Positions 1-8,451 of a stretch of DNA of 16,082 nt are shown in pieces. Origin of the DNA: Candidatus Moraniibacteriota bacterium (GTDB taxonomy: Bacteria > Patescibacteriota > Minisyncoccia > Moranbacterales > DUUL01). Positions within the stretch are counted from its first letter, which is position 1. Every line of letters begins with the position of its first letter. The DNA lies in contig JAGYNP010000003.1 of the NCBI GenBank assembly GCA_018399935.1, forward strand, positions 1 to 16,082, given 5' to 3'. The notes beneath the pieces are model-generated. The model did not search any database and was not told the origin of the DNA. It worked only from the letters and a program-made list of their open reading frames with translations. The position numbers and the translations under genes were made by a program.

Positions 1-123
1 GATTTTTATGTTAAAATAGGAATATATTTAATTTTATCTAAGTATTTGTAAGTAAGTTTAATATGAAATAAATTAGAAATATACTAATTAAAAATTTTTA
101 AATTATTTTTATTATTCAAAAAA

Positions 124-867
124 ATGGGAAAAGGACAGTTGTGGAAAGGCGAAAGCAATATTGGAATTGTGATTATTCAAGGTTGGACTTCGTATTTAAG
201 GCAAATTAATCCTTTAGCAGAAACTCTTAATCAAAAGGGTTATTGGGTTTATGCTCCAATTTTGGCTGGACATAATTCTAAACCGGAAAAACTGGAAGGT
301 GTTACTTGGAAAGATTGGTTAAATGATACTATTAACGGAATTGATGAAATAAAAAAAAATAAAAAAATAAAAAAAGTTTTTTTAGTGGGAGTTTCTTTTG
401 GGGGAAATCTGTCGATATTAGCTGGTCAAAAAAGAAAAGTTGATGGAATTATTCTTGTCAGTACACCTATTTTTCTGAGAGATCATTATTGGACTATTAT
501 TACTACAATTTTACTTTCTTTTTTTAAAAAAAATTTATATAAAAATTATCCTAAAAAATGGACAATAAAACATAAAAAACCTGTTTCTTATAACTATTTT
601 CCAATTAAAAGTTCTTTAGAATGTTTTAAATTAATTAAAAGAAGTCGAAAAGTTTTAATTTCAATTAAAGCTCCGTTTTTTATAATTCAAACTAACAAAG
701 ACTATTTAGTTGCACCTTATTCTCCTTGGTTAATGTATAATAAGATTAAGTCTAAACAAAAAAGTTTGTATTGGATGGAAACTGAAGAAGGTATTCATAT
801 TGATTTTGAAACTGCTCCTAAAAAATATGTAAAAGTTATAGATAATTTTATAAAGATAAAAAAATGA
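124..867 (+). CDS. Alpha/beta hydrolase, Est30-like carboxylesterase/lipase
   Basis: This is a cytoplasmic serine hydrolase of the alpha/beta fold, probably acting on carboxylic esters such as monoacylglycerols. The oxyanion region is at about residues 18-24 (IIQGWTS). The nucleophile elbow GVSFGG places Ser91, the acid is Asp193 (NKDYL) and the base is His225 (GIHID). The length of 247 aa and the triad spacing fit the Est30 carboxylesterase family. It has no signal peptide or membrane segment. No Shine-Dalgarno sequence precedes the ATG, as for most genes here. Its last 4 bases overlap the next gene, a GT4 glycosyltransferase, so the two are probably translated together and may both act on lipids. 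The substrate is not predictable from sequence alone. Confidence 0.88.
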   Translation: MGKGQLWKGESNIGIVIIQGWTSYLRQINPLAETLNQKGYWVYAPILAGHNSKPEKLEGVTWKDWLNDTINGIDEIKKNKKIKKVFLVGVSFGGNLSILAGQKRKVDGIILVSTPIFLRDHYWTIITTILLSFFKKNLYKNYPKKWTIKHKKPVSYNYFPIKSSLECFKLIKRSRKVLISIKAPFFIIQTNKDYLVAPYSPWLMYNKIKSKQKSLYWMETEEGIHIDFETAPKKYVKVIDNFIKIKK

Positions 868-2003
868 AAATAGGATTTTTTACTAATAGTTATTATCCAA
901 TTTGTTATGGGTCAGTTATTTCAATTGAATCATTTAGAAAAAACTTAGAAAAACTTGGACATCAAGTTTATGTTTTTGCTCCTAAGTATGGAAGTTATAA
1001 AGATAAAAATAATAAAGTTTTTCGATACCCTTCATTTATTTTTAAATATAAAATAGATTATCCTATTTCAATTCCAATTAGTTCTTTTATTAATAAAAAA
1101 ATAAAAGAATTAAAATTAGATATTATTCATGTTCATCAACCTTTTTCTCTAGGGAAAGAAGGAGTGAGATACGCCAAAAAATTAAATATTCCAGTTGTTT
1201 TTACTTATCATGCTAAATATGAAGATTATGTTCATTATGTGCCATTTATTCCTGAAAATTTATTGGCTGAATTAGTTAAAAAAGAGGCAGTTAATTTTAC
1301 TAATAAATGTGATTTAGTTATTGCTCCTTCTCAGGGAATTAAAAAATTAATTCAGAAAAGAGGGGTTGATAAGAAAAAAATCAAAGTTCTTTCAACTGGA
1401 ATTGATTGGAAAAGTTTTCAGAAAGGACAAGGAGTTAAAATAAGAAAAAAGTATAATATCAAAGAAGATGAATTACTTTGTATGAATATTGGTCGAATAA
1501 ATCAGGAAAAAAATTTAATTTTACTTTTAAAAGCTTTTAGGAAAATTATTAAAAAATATTCTAAAGTAAGATTAATGTTTATTGGCGAAGGTTTTTTAAA
1601 AAATGATTTAAAAAAAATGTCTAATAAATGGGGAATTAGAGATAAAATTATTTTTACTGGTTTTTTGGAATATCAAAAGGCCAAAGATTATTGGCAAGCG
1701 GTAGATATTTATCTTCAAACTTCTAAATCGGAAACGCAAGGAATAACGATTTTGGAAGCTATGGCAGTTGGTTTACCAATAGTAGCAGTTAAAGCTACTG
1801 GTACCGAAGATTTTATAGTAAATAAAAAAAATGGGCTTTTAACTAAAAATGAAATAAAAGATTTTTCTGAAAAAGTTTATTTTTTAATAAAAAATCCTAA
1901 ATTTAGAAAAAAAATAGCCTTACAGGCTAAAAAGGATTCTAAGAATTTTGAAGAGATTGATCAGGCTAAAAAATTAGAGGAGATTTATTTGGAGTTAGTT
2001 TGA
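864..2003 (+). CDS. GT4 family glycosyltransferase, diacylglycerol glucosyltransferase-like
   Basis: This is a GT-B fold, retaining glycosyltransferase of family GT4. The N-terminal acceptor domain (about 1-185) has the glycine-containing first strand and helix (TNSYYPICYGS), HVHQPF (89-94) and TYHAKYEDYVHY (114-125). The latter pattern is typical of monoglucosyldiacylglycerol synthases and PimB-like enzymes. The C-terminal nucleotide-sugar domain carries Arg211 and Lys216 (GRINQEK) and the E-x7-E motif with Glu290 and Glu298. The role is probably transfer of a hexose to a membrane lipid or envelope glycan on the inner membrane face. The start ATG overlaps the stop of the upstream hydrolase (ATGA), indicating an operon. 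Acceptor and sugar are inference; GT4 membership is well supported. Confidence 0.9.
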   Translation: MKIGFFTNSYYPICYGSVISIESFRKNLEKLGHQVYVFAPKYGSYKDKNNKVFRYPSFIFKYKIDYPISIPISSFINKKIKELKLDIIHVHQPFSLGKEGVRYAKKLNIPVVFTYHAKYEDYVHYVPFIPENLLAELVKKEAVNFTNKCDLVIAPSQGIKKLIQKRGVDKKKIKVLSTGIDWKSFQKGQGVKIRKKYNIKEDELLCMNIGRINQEKNLILLLKAFRKIIKKYSKVRLMFIGEGFLKNDLKKMSNKWGIRDKIIFTGFLEYQKAKDYWQAVDIYLQTSKSETQGITILEAMAVGLPIVAVKATGTEDFIVNKKNGLLTKNEIKDFSEKVYFLIKNPKFRKKIALQAKKDSKNFEEIDQAKKLEEIYLELV

Positions 2004-2092
2004 AAGTCTATAAATTTAAAAGATTTTTAAATTATTTATACAGTAAATTTATTTGAAAAATTAGGATTTTAAAAATTTAAAATTATTTACTT

Positions 2093-4240
2093 TTATTCAA
2101 AATGAATTTGTTTTGACAAAAAGTCGGATTTTTCTTTTAATAAAGGGAATTTTTTTAATTTAGAATCATATTTTAATAAACTTTGAGCATAAATTCTAGC
2201 AGCTTGAATTAGTTTAATGTCTGATAAACTTTCCATAGTTACATCAGGAATTCCAGATTGCAAAGTGCCAATGAATTGTCCAGGACCTCTTAACTTTAAA
2301 TCTTCTTTAGCGATTTTAAAACCATTGTTGGTTTTTTCCATAACTTTTAAACGGGTGGTGCTGTCAGAGACATTATTGGAAGTAAATAAAAAACAATAAG
2401 ATTGATCTTGACCTCTTCCTACTCGTCCTCTAAATTGATGTAGTTGAGCTAGACCAAATCTTTCTGCTCCTTCAATTACCATAATTGTGGCATTAGGAAT
2501 ATCAATTCCTACTTCAACTACCGAAGTCGAAACCAAAATGTTATATTTTCCTTTTTTAAAATCAGTCATAGACTTTTCTTTTTCTTTAGGTCTCATCTTT
2601 CCGTGAAGCAGTCCTAGAGATAATTTGGGAAAAATATTCTGATTTAATTTTTCGAATTCCTCTTTAACTGATTTTACTTCACTGATTTTTGATGATTCTT
2701 CAACTAAAGGGCAAATAATAAAAACTTGTTTTTTTTGTTTAACTTGTTGTTCTATAAAATTATAAACCTGATCTCTGTCTTGTGGAGGAATTACTTTTGT
2801 TATAATCTTTTTCTTACCCTTCGGAAATTCATCTACAATTGATAAATCTAAATTTCCAAATAAAGCTAATGATAAAGTTCTTGGAATTGGAGTGGCAGTC
2901 ATAGTTAAGAGATGGGGAAGATTTTTTTTATTTTCATCACCAATTTTCATAGCATTTTGTTGTAAAAAAGATCTTTGTTTAACTCCAAAGCGATGTTGTT
3001 CATCGATAATTATTAAAGATAAGTTCTTGAAATTAATTTTATCTTGAATAATAGCATGAGTTCCAATAACTAAACTAACTTCACCTATTCTAATTTTTTC
3101 ATAAAATTTTGTTTTTGAAATTTTGTTTTTGTTATCTTTTTGTTGATGGAGGTAATTAAGTTTATTCTGAGAACCAGTTAAAAGTCCAATTTTAAATTGG
3201 TATTTTTCTAATAATTTAATAATTTCTAAATAATGTTGAATAGCTAAGACTTCAGTTGGAACTAGAACTGCTATTTGAAGACCTTGGTTAAGAGCTGATA
3301 AAATCGCTAAAATCGCTACAATAGTTTTTCCGCTACCAACATCACCTTCTAATAATCGGTTCATTGGTTGATTTTTTTCTAAATCTTGAAGAATTTGCCA
3401 AGAAGCTTTTTTTTGAGCGTTGGTTAGTTTAAATGGTAAGGAATCAAGAAAATGTTTAGTAATTTTTTTATTAAAAGGAATAGAAATAGCTGAATTTTTT
3501 TCCCAAGTCTGTTTTAAAGAAAAAGCTCTTAATTGAATTAAAAACATTTTTTCAAAAGCAAATCTTTTCTTAGCCAGAATAAAATCTTTCTGACTTTTAG
3601 GAAAATGAATATCATTTAAAGCTTTTTTTAAATTTGGAAGTTTTTGTTCTTTAATAAAGTTAGTTGGAATAAATTCATTTAATTCAACTCTTGTCAGAAT
3701 TAAACGAATAAGTCTTCTAAGAAAATAAGAATTAACATTGCGATTTTCAGGATAGATTGGAACTAAACCACTAGTAGATCCAGTTTTAGAAGAAATTTGG
3801 TAGCTTTCTTCTGATTTTTCAAAGATAGTTTTATTAATTAATTCAAAATTAGGATGTTGAAAATAAATTTCTTTACCTCTATACAAAGAAACTTTTCCAC
3901 TAAATTGAACAAATTTACCTTTAGCTAAAAATTTTAAAGGTAAAGAAAAATTAAACCAAACGGCTTTAACTGAAGCAGTTTCATCTTCAATGTAAACTTC
4001 AGTTATTTTTTTGGGAATTCTAGTTGGTGGAGTTTTGATATTTATTATTTTTCCTCTGACGGTAATTGTCTCTCCAGGACGAATATCAATAATTTTTTTC
4101 TGTTGAGAAAAATCCTCATAACGGAAAGGAAAATAGTATAATAAATCTTCTACGGTTTTGATTCCAAGGGATTGAAGATTCTTGGTGGTTTTAGCATTCA
4201 TTTCAGAAAGGGAAGACAAAGTATTTTTTAGGGATAGCAT
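2093..4240 (-). CDS. recG: ATP-dependent DNA helicase RecG
   Basis: RecG is the monomeric SF2 helicase that regresses stalled replication forks and processes branched recombination intermediates. The N-terminal wedge with an OB fold is at about 50-130. The helicase core follows: motif I Walker A GDVGSGKT (299-306), motif II DEQH (413-416), motif III TATPIPRT (448-455), and motif VI QFRGRVGRG (602-610). The RGPGQF...GTLQSG segment (651-663) is the conserved TRG region coupling ATP hydrolysis to translocation. The 715 aa length is normal for the family and no key motif is missing. There is no Shine-Dalgarno sequence before the ATG. It faces the plus-strand GT4 gene with an 89-bp convergent gap that holds only AT-only dyads. 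Confidence 0.97.
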   Translation of the reverse strand: MLSLKNTLSSLSEMNAKTTKNLQSLGIKTVEDLLYYFPFRYEDFSQQKKIIDIRPGETITVRGKIINIKTPPTRIPKKITEVYIEDETASVKAVWFNFSLPLKFLAKGKFVQFSGKVSLYRGKEIYFQHPNFELINKTIFEKSEESYQISSKTGSTSGLVPIYPENRNVNSYFLRRLIRLILTRVELNEFIPTNFIKEQKLPNLKKALNDIHFPKSQKDFILAKKRFAFEKMFLIQLRAFSLKQTWEKNSAISIPFNKKITKHFLDSLPFKLTNAQKKASWQILQDLEKNQPMNRLLEGDVGSGKTIVAILAILSALNQGLQIAVLVPTEVLAIQHYLEIIKLLEKYQFKIGLLTGSQNKLNYLHQQKDNKNKISKTKFYEKIRIGEVSLVIGTHAIIQDKINFKNLSLIIIDEQHRFGVKQRSFLQQNAMKIGDENKKNLPHLLTMTATPIPRTLSLALFGNLDLSIVDEFPKGKKKIITKVIPPQDRDQVYNFIEQQVKQKKQVFIICPLVEESSKISEVKSVKEEFEKLNQNIFPKLSLGLLHGKMRPKEKEKSMTDFKKGKYNILVSTSVVEVGIDIPNATIMVIEGAERFGLAQLHQFRGRVGRGQDQSYCFLFTSNNVSDSTTRLKVMEKTNNGFKIAKEDLKLRGPGQFIGTLQSGIPDVTMESLSDIKLIQAARIYAQSLLKYDSKLKKFPLLKEKSDFLSKQIHFE

Positions 4241-4511
4241 TTATTTATTTTTGTTAGTAATTTTAAAAAAATAATTATTAAAAAAATTATTATAATTTGT
4301 AAATCTGATTATTAATAGGCAGGCAATTTTCAATTAGTTTATTTTTTAATTTTCAAGCAGATTGATTGATTGTACCGAAGATAATTAATCTTTTTAATTT
4401 TTAAAGACTGGTTTTCAAATTGAAAACTGAAAATTATTTATAAATTATAGATTACAATTTTTTTAAACTCTTTTTTTGTTGTGCTAAATAAATTTTAAAA
4501 ATAAAGTAAGT
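4241..4511. other. Noncoding AT-rich gap upstream of recG
   Basis: This 271-bp gap between the propeller gene and recG contains no convincing ORF or RNA gene. A short palindrome at 4411-4427 (GTTTTCAA-A-TTGAAAAC) lies here, without a T-tract that would make it a clear terminator. A perfect minus-strand TATAAT (4294-4289) is a possible recG -10 box, but no good -35 box is spaced from it. Confidence 0.5.
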
Positions 4512-6602
4512 TTATTTATTATATTTTTTTATTCTTGCTTTATAATTATATTCCTCATCTCCGAATACTACGAATAAATTATTTTGAAAACTTGCCAGTG
4601 CGGGGTCTCCTTTTCCTGAGCCTTTGGAAATATAGCCATTCAAATTAAGATCATCTTCACAATCTAACCAATGATTGTTTTCAAATTTTTTAATCCGAAC
4701 TCTCCAAGCTCCAGTTTTAATAAAATCATTTTCAGATTCTTTAAACATTACTACATTTTTTTTATATTCGGAATAACTTAAAAAAAGAGTATTATTATCA
4801 TCAATAATTATTGAAGGTTCAATGGCTGTACCTGTTTGATTATTAGGTGAAATGTTAATCCAGTTTTTTTGATTATATTTATAAAGATGGACATTATCTT
4901 TATTGTTTTCAACAAAAGATAGGTATAAATTATCATTTTTATCAACAGCTAAAGAGGGACTAAAACCATTAATTTTAGAAATTTTATTGGAGTAGAGCTG
5001 GTCGTTGTTTAAATTTTTCCATTGTTTACCGTTCCACTTTTTAACTTGGATTAAATTTCCTCCATTATTAGTTGCTTCTTCATAAGCAATATAAAAAGAA
5101 TTGTTGTTATTAGAAGAGGCTAGCGCTATTTCATCTAAACTGGAATTCCAATTTTTAGCAAAAAAATAAAAAGAAGTTGGAATGTTTAACCATTCTTTAC
5201 CGTTCCATTTCTTAATTTTAATTTGATTTTGCTTTTGATTGGGATTTATTTTTTCCGCAAAAGCTACAAAAAGATTTTTTTTATTTCTATCAAAAGTTAA
5301 AGTTGATTCATGTGTCGATTTTTTAGAAATAAAACCTTCTTCAGAAATTTCAGTCCATTTTTTGTTATTGTTTTGCCACCATAAAAGTCTATTACTTTTT
5401 CCAAAATCTTTTTCAGTAAAAATAACAAAAACATCTTCTTCTTTGGTTTCAATAATAGGATTACCTGCCTTTCCTAAGCTAATTAAACCGTTGGGATGAT
5501 TTTCGTCTTCTAAATTTGACCATTGGTTTTCTTTATAAAGTTTAACTTGAATTTTGTCATTGTCAGCTTCACTTTCATAGGCAACTACTATATTTCCATT
5601 TTCAGTAATATTTAAATGAGCTTCTTTACCAGCTTTGGCACTGATAATTCCTTGTTGAAAATGAAAATCATTTAAATCAGACCATCTCTGATTTAAATTA
5701 TCAAGTTCTTTCTTTATCAAATTAATTCTAGTATCAGTTTTTATTTTTAAATTTCTTTCTATCTGATATTCAGAGCTATTTTTTCCATGATTGGTCAAAC
5801 TAATTTTTATAAAGTTAGGATTTTTGTGATTACGAGCTATCTTTATTTCAGAAAATCTACCTGAAGTTGAAGAATTTCCTAAGCCTCCAATATTTAAAAA
5901 AGGAATTCCGCTTTTCTTAGTAATATAATCATTTTGAGTATTACCACTAAAAACAGCTATTATTTTTTGTTGATTTTCTTTTAAGATTTTTTTGAGTTCT
6001 TCTTGGTTAGTTAAGTTTTTTTGCCAAGTGTCTCCAGCTGGAATTTCAATTAAACTATGATGAGAGAATATTAAAACTGGTTCGGATTTAGAGAGTTCTT
6101 TTTTGAGCCAGTTTAATTGTTCTTGATTAATGGTTCCTAGAGTAGTTTTTTCTTTGCTATTCTCAGTTGTATCTAATGTTAATACTCTTAAACCTTTAAT
6201 TAGTCTACTATTGTAGGTTTGTTTTAGATTTAAACTATCTTTTATTTTATTTAAAGATTTAGAATTGTAATCTTTTTTACCCAGGCAATAAATTTTATCA
6301 GCTTTTATTTTTTTAAAAATAGTAATAATCTTATTAAAATTTATTAAGAGGTTTTCTTTGTCTCTTTTAATGTTAATATAATCTCCGCCTCCAATAACTA
6401 AATTTGGTTTGAAAATGTAATTATAATAAGAAGTTGCTTTTAATAAAGATTTTTGAATGGAATCGGCTGATTGTTCTGCTTGATTGTATTCTAAATCGGT
6501 TATAAAACCAATTTTTAATAATTCAGAGGTTTTCTGTTTGTAAAACAAAAATAAAGCAATAATTATTATTAAAATTACAAAAGTTATAATAGGTTTTTTC
6601 AT
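4512..6602 (-). CDS. Membrane-anchored degenerate metallophosphoesterase domain plus seven-repeat propeller-like domain
   Basis: An N-terminal hydrophobic helix (about 5-20) after MKK predicts a signal anchor, so the rest is likely outside the membrane. Residues 28-270 follow the calcineurin-like phosphoesterase order: Asp36 (TDLE), Gly73-Asp74, LGKKD (107-111), FSHH (179-182), SGNTQ (219-223). Several metal-site residues are replaced: the usual D-x-H reads D-x-E, GNHD reads GKKD, GHxH reads GNTQ. Residues 305-696 hold seven repeats of about 51-64 aa, each opening with a Trp (307, 361, 416, 471, 528, 581, 645) and containing a PsLa...lyvaf.E core followed by kkWnGk.W. This suggests a seven-bladed beta-propeller. 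The role is unknown; an extracytoplasmic binding or sensing scaffold is more likely than an active phosphatase. It is the largest unassigned protein in the window. Confidence 0.85.
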   Translation of the reverse strand: MKKPIITFVILIIIIALFLFYKQKTSELLKIGFITDLEYNQAEQSADSIQKSLLKATSYYNYIFKPNLVIGGGDYINIKRDKENLLINFNKIITIFKKIKADKIYCLGKKDYNSKSLNKIKDSLNLKQTYNSRLIKGLRVLTLDTTENSKEKTTLGTINQEQLNWLKKELSKSEPVLIFSHHSLIEIPAGDTWQKNLTNQEELKKILKENQQKIIAVFSGNTQNDYITKKSGIPFLNIGGLGNSSTSGRFSEIKIARNHKNPNFIKISLTNHGKNSSEYQIERNLKIKTDTRINLIKKELDNLNQRWSDLNDFHFQQGIISAKAGKEAHLNITENGNIVVAYESEADNDKIQVKLYKENQWSNLEDENHPNGLISLGKAGNPIIETKEEDVFVIFTEKDFGKSNRLLWWQNNNKKWTEISEEGFISKKSTHESTLTFDRNKKNLFVAFAEKINPNQKQNQIKIKKWNGKEWLNIPTSFYFFAKNWNSSLDEIALASSNNNNSFYIAYEEATNNGGNLIQVKKWNGKQWKNLNNDQLYSNKISKINGFSPSLAVDKNDNLYLSFVENNKDNVHLYKYNQKNWINISPNNQTGTAIEPSIIIDDNNTLFLSYSEYKKNVVMFKESENDFIKTGAWRVRIKKFENNHWLDCEDDLNLNGYISKGSGKGDPALASFQNNLFVVFGDEEYNYKARIKKYNK

Positions 6603-6705
6603 CAGAATTAATTATTTAAACAAAGACATTCTTAGTTGTTTGGATATTAAAACTTTAATTTTACAAGTTGATATTAAATTTCTCACTCAATTTTAAAGAT
6701 GATAG

Positions 6706-7170
6706 TTAAAATCTATCTAAAAAATAAGCTAGGTTAGAAGTGTGTTTTTCTTCGGGTAAAAATTTAATTAAAAGTTTTCTTATTTTAGTCGGGTTATTTT
6801 TTTCTAGAGAAACTTTAATATAGGGATTAAAAATTTGAGATGTTTTAAAAGATATTTCCTGAATTCCTTGAGGTTCATAATCAATCCAAAAACTTTTTAA
6901 GGACTTATAGGAATGAAGATGATCATGAAGAAGTATTCCTTCTTTGGTTATAGCAAAAGTCATATTTTTGGGTTCTTTTTTTTCAAAAAGAAAAAAAGTA
7001 AAACCAAACAAAATAATTAAAATAGATAGTAATAAATTATTAGTTATTAAACCATAAATAGTTAAGAAGAATAAAATTAAATAAAAAATTAAATAAAATT
7101 TTAATTCTCGGGGTCTTTTGTTGAATTCTTTAACTTTCCAAGAAGTTAAAGCTTTTATTTTTTTAGTCAT
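6706..7170 (-). CDS. Small two-helix membrane protein with C-terminal PH-like domain (CPR-type)
   Basis: The function is unknown. A short N-terminal part with a TSWKVKEF start precedes two adjacent hydrophobic helices (about 24-42 and 45-62). A soluble domain (70-152) follows, with FAITKEGI, a SLKSFWIDY strand and a LIKFLPEE segment. This order (W-x-E/K-F, two helices, L..FW, L..+LPEE) resembles an uncharacterised family I associate with Patescibacteria genomes, with a bacterial PH-like beta domain. The soluble domain is probably cytoplasmic. Its ATG lies inside the end of the DedA gene (8-bp overlap), so the two are co-transcribed and may form one membrane unit. The family resemblance is from memory and unverified. 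Confidence 0.75.
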   Translation of the reverse strand: MTKKIKALTSWKVKEFNKRPRELKFYLIFYLILFFLTIYGLITNNLLLSILIILFGFTFFLFEKKEPKNMTFAITKEGILLHDHLHSYKSLKSFWIDYEPQGIQEISFKTSQIFNPYIKVSLEKNNPTKIRKLLIKFLPEEKHTSNLAYFLDRF

Positions 7171-7765
7171 TATATTTTTTATTTTTTAGAAATTTATTTT
7201 TTTGGTAGAAGAGAAAAAATAACATTATTAAAATTGCTATCAAAAAAACAAACCAGCCTCCGAATTTAATATAAGAATCAATCTTTTCAGCTAACATTCC
7301 AAAATAATAACCTAAAATAACAATACTTCCAGTCCAAATAATTCCTCCTAAGAAAGAATAAAGGATGAATTTTTTAAAATTCCATCTAGAAGCTCCTGCT
7401 AAAGTGAAAGTTATAATGGACAAACCAATGGTTATTTTTGTAAAAAATACCAAGCGATTTCCATTTTTATGAAAATTATTCTTTATGATTTCTGGTAATT
7501 TTTGGTTAGATTTCGAAGAAGTGTTTATTTTTTGAAAACTTTTTTTACCCCCAAAAAATCCTAGATAATAAAGAAAAATATCAGCAATTAAATCAGCGAC
7601 AACACCTAAAAAGAAAACAATAAAAACATTAAAAAAACCTAAAGAAGCTAAAAAAGCCGCCGCTAGGGTTGTAATAGAGCCTTCAATCATCATTAGCAGA
7701 AACATAATTGGATAACCCCAATTACTAAGATGAGTTAAAATTATTTGATAATCTAATTCTAACAT
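7163..7765 (-). CDS. DedA (SNARE-associated/VTT) family membrane protein
   Basis: DedA proteins are inner-membrane proteins linked to lipid flipping and envelope homeostasis. The signature EGSITT near residue 28, the re-entrant ADLIADIFLYYLG stretch (57-69) and the second half, with LAG (122-124), FKKF and WTG (144-146), are in family order. About five hydrophobic segments are visible (18-44, 47-70, 105-124, 134-154, 169-188). The length of 200 aa is usual. The R-F-x-P-x-x-R segment present in most members reads KITIGLS (110-116), so both arginines are replaced. The start region is duplicated upstream (7789-7802). It overlaps the downstream small membrane protein gene by 8 bp. Confidence 0.88.
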   Translation of the reverse strand: MLELDYQIILTHLSNWGYPIMFLLMMIEGSITTLAAAFLASLGFFNVFIVFFLGVVADLIADIFLYYLGFFGGKKSFQKINTSSKSNQKLPEIIKNNFHKNGNRLVFFTKITIGLSIITFTLAGASRWNFKKFILYSFLGGIIWTGSIVILGYYFGMLAEKIDSYIKFGGWFVFLIAILIMLFFLFYQKNKFLKNKKYND

Positions 7766-7802
7766 TTTTGAAATATTAAAGCTTTTTCATTCTAACATTT
7801 TT
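7756..7802. repeat. 14-bp direct repeat covering the dedA start codon
   Basis: ATTCTAACATTTTT occurs at 7756-7769 and again at 7789-7802. On the minus strand each copy carries ATGTTAGAA. The upstream copy gives a minimal ORF, ATG TTA GAA TGA (7798-7787), before the true DedA start at 7765. It looks like a small local duplication of the translation start. Confidence 0.8.
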
Positions 7803-7853
7803 AAGATTATTTTAACAGAGAATTTTATCTATTTTAAGCAGGTTTAATATTTT

Positions 7854-7881
7854 ATTATAAATCTCAATTTTATTTTTATAA
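7854..7881 (-). promoter_or_regulatory. Possible promoter of the dedA operon
   Basis: The minus strand has a perfect TATAAT (7859-7854), 16 nt downstream of TTATAA (7881-7876), and about 90 nt before the DedA start. In such AT-rich DNA chance matches are common, so confidence is low. Confidence 0.3.
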
Positions 7882-7933
7882 TTTTATTTTTTAATTTTTT
7901 TAATTTTTTTTATCAAATTCCAAGTTCTTCTTA

Positions 7934-7962
7934 TTGACTCTAAATCATTTTTCCACTAATAT
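7934..7962 (+). promoter_or_regulatory. Probable promoter of tRNA-Pro
   Basis: TTGACT (7934-7939) is followed after 17 nt by TAATAT (7957-7962). A further TATATAAG lies at 7960-7967. The tRNA begins about 80 nt downstream of the predicted start. The -35 box matches consensus at five of six positions, which is uncommon in this background. Confidence 0.5.
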
Positions 7963-8051
7963 ATAAGAGTTATTGAAGTTATTCTGGTTTATCTGATAAA
8001 TAAGCTTAATGTGAAATGAATCAATAATAGTTTTGTTTAAAGCTTTATTTT

Positions 8052-8122
8052 CGGGGCATAGTATAGTGGTAGTACATACGCTTTGGGAGCGTACAGTCTG
8101 GGTTCGATTCCCAGTGCCCCGA
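8052..8122 (+). tRNA. tRNA-Pro (UGG)
   Basis: A full cloverleaf can be folded. The acceptor is CGGGGCA (8052-8058) with TGCCCCG (8115-8121) and discriminator A8122. The anticodon stem is TACGC/GCGTA (8077-8081, 8089-8093) with loop TTTGGGA, giving anticodon TGG at 8084-8086. The T arm is CTGGG-TTCGATT-CCCAG (8098-8114). The C1-G72 first pair is typical of bacterial tRNA-Pro. No CCA is encoded (CAA follows), so a CCA-adding enzyme is needed. Confidence 0.96.
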
Positions 8123-8367
8123 CAAATCTTTTTCTATTTTTTATAAATAAGAATTGTTAGTTCTTCAAACACTAAGGTTTTAATGATATAGATGATTAAT
8201 TGTTTGTCTAAAAGTATTGTTCAATATAGATAGGGATGCGAATTTATCTTATAATTGAAGAATTATTTTTAAATCTTGTTTTATTTGTGGAGGTTGTTAT
8301 TTTTTTGGTAAAGTTGCTAAATAATTTTTAAAGCTTTAATTATAACTAAAGTAATAATTTTTTATAA

Positions 8368-8441
8368 GGGTGTATAGCTCAGTTGGTTAGAGCGTTACGT
8401 TGACATCGTAGAGGTCTGCCGTTCGAATCGGCATACACCCA
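8368..8441 (+). tRNA. tRNA-Val (GAC)
   Basis: The cloverleaf has acceptor GGGTGTA (8368-8374) with TACACCC (8434-8440), discriminator A8441, D stem GCTC/GAGC (8377-8380, 8390-8393), anticodon stem TTACG/CGTAG with loop TTGACAT (anticodon GAC, 8402-8404), and T arm TGCCG-TTCGAAT-CGGCA (8417-8433). No CCA is encoded. It lies 245 nt after tRNA-Pro; the spacer has a TATAAT at 8250-8255 but no well-spaced -35 box. Confidence 0.96.
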
Positions 8442-8451
8442 CAAAGATATT

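Noticed and set aside
1..20. TTATGTTAAAA at the left edge resembles the XerD half of a dif site
   Set aside because: The other half-site would lie outside the window and the AT-rich background makes an 11-bp match weak evidence.
2004..2092. AT-only dyad AATTTAAAA/TTTTAAATT (2013-2033) between the convergent GT4 and recG genes as a terminator
   Set aside because: The stem contains no G-C pair and chance dyads of this kind abound in such AT-rich DNA.
2217..2399. Plus-strand open frame inside recG, and similar frames opposite the propeller, xerD-like and ComM-like genes
   Set aside because: These are antisense shadows of well-supported genes, with no ribosome site and no recognisable protein pattern.
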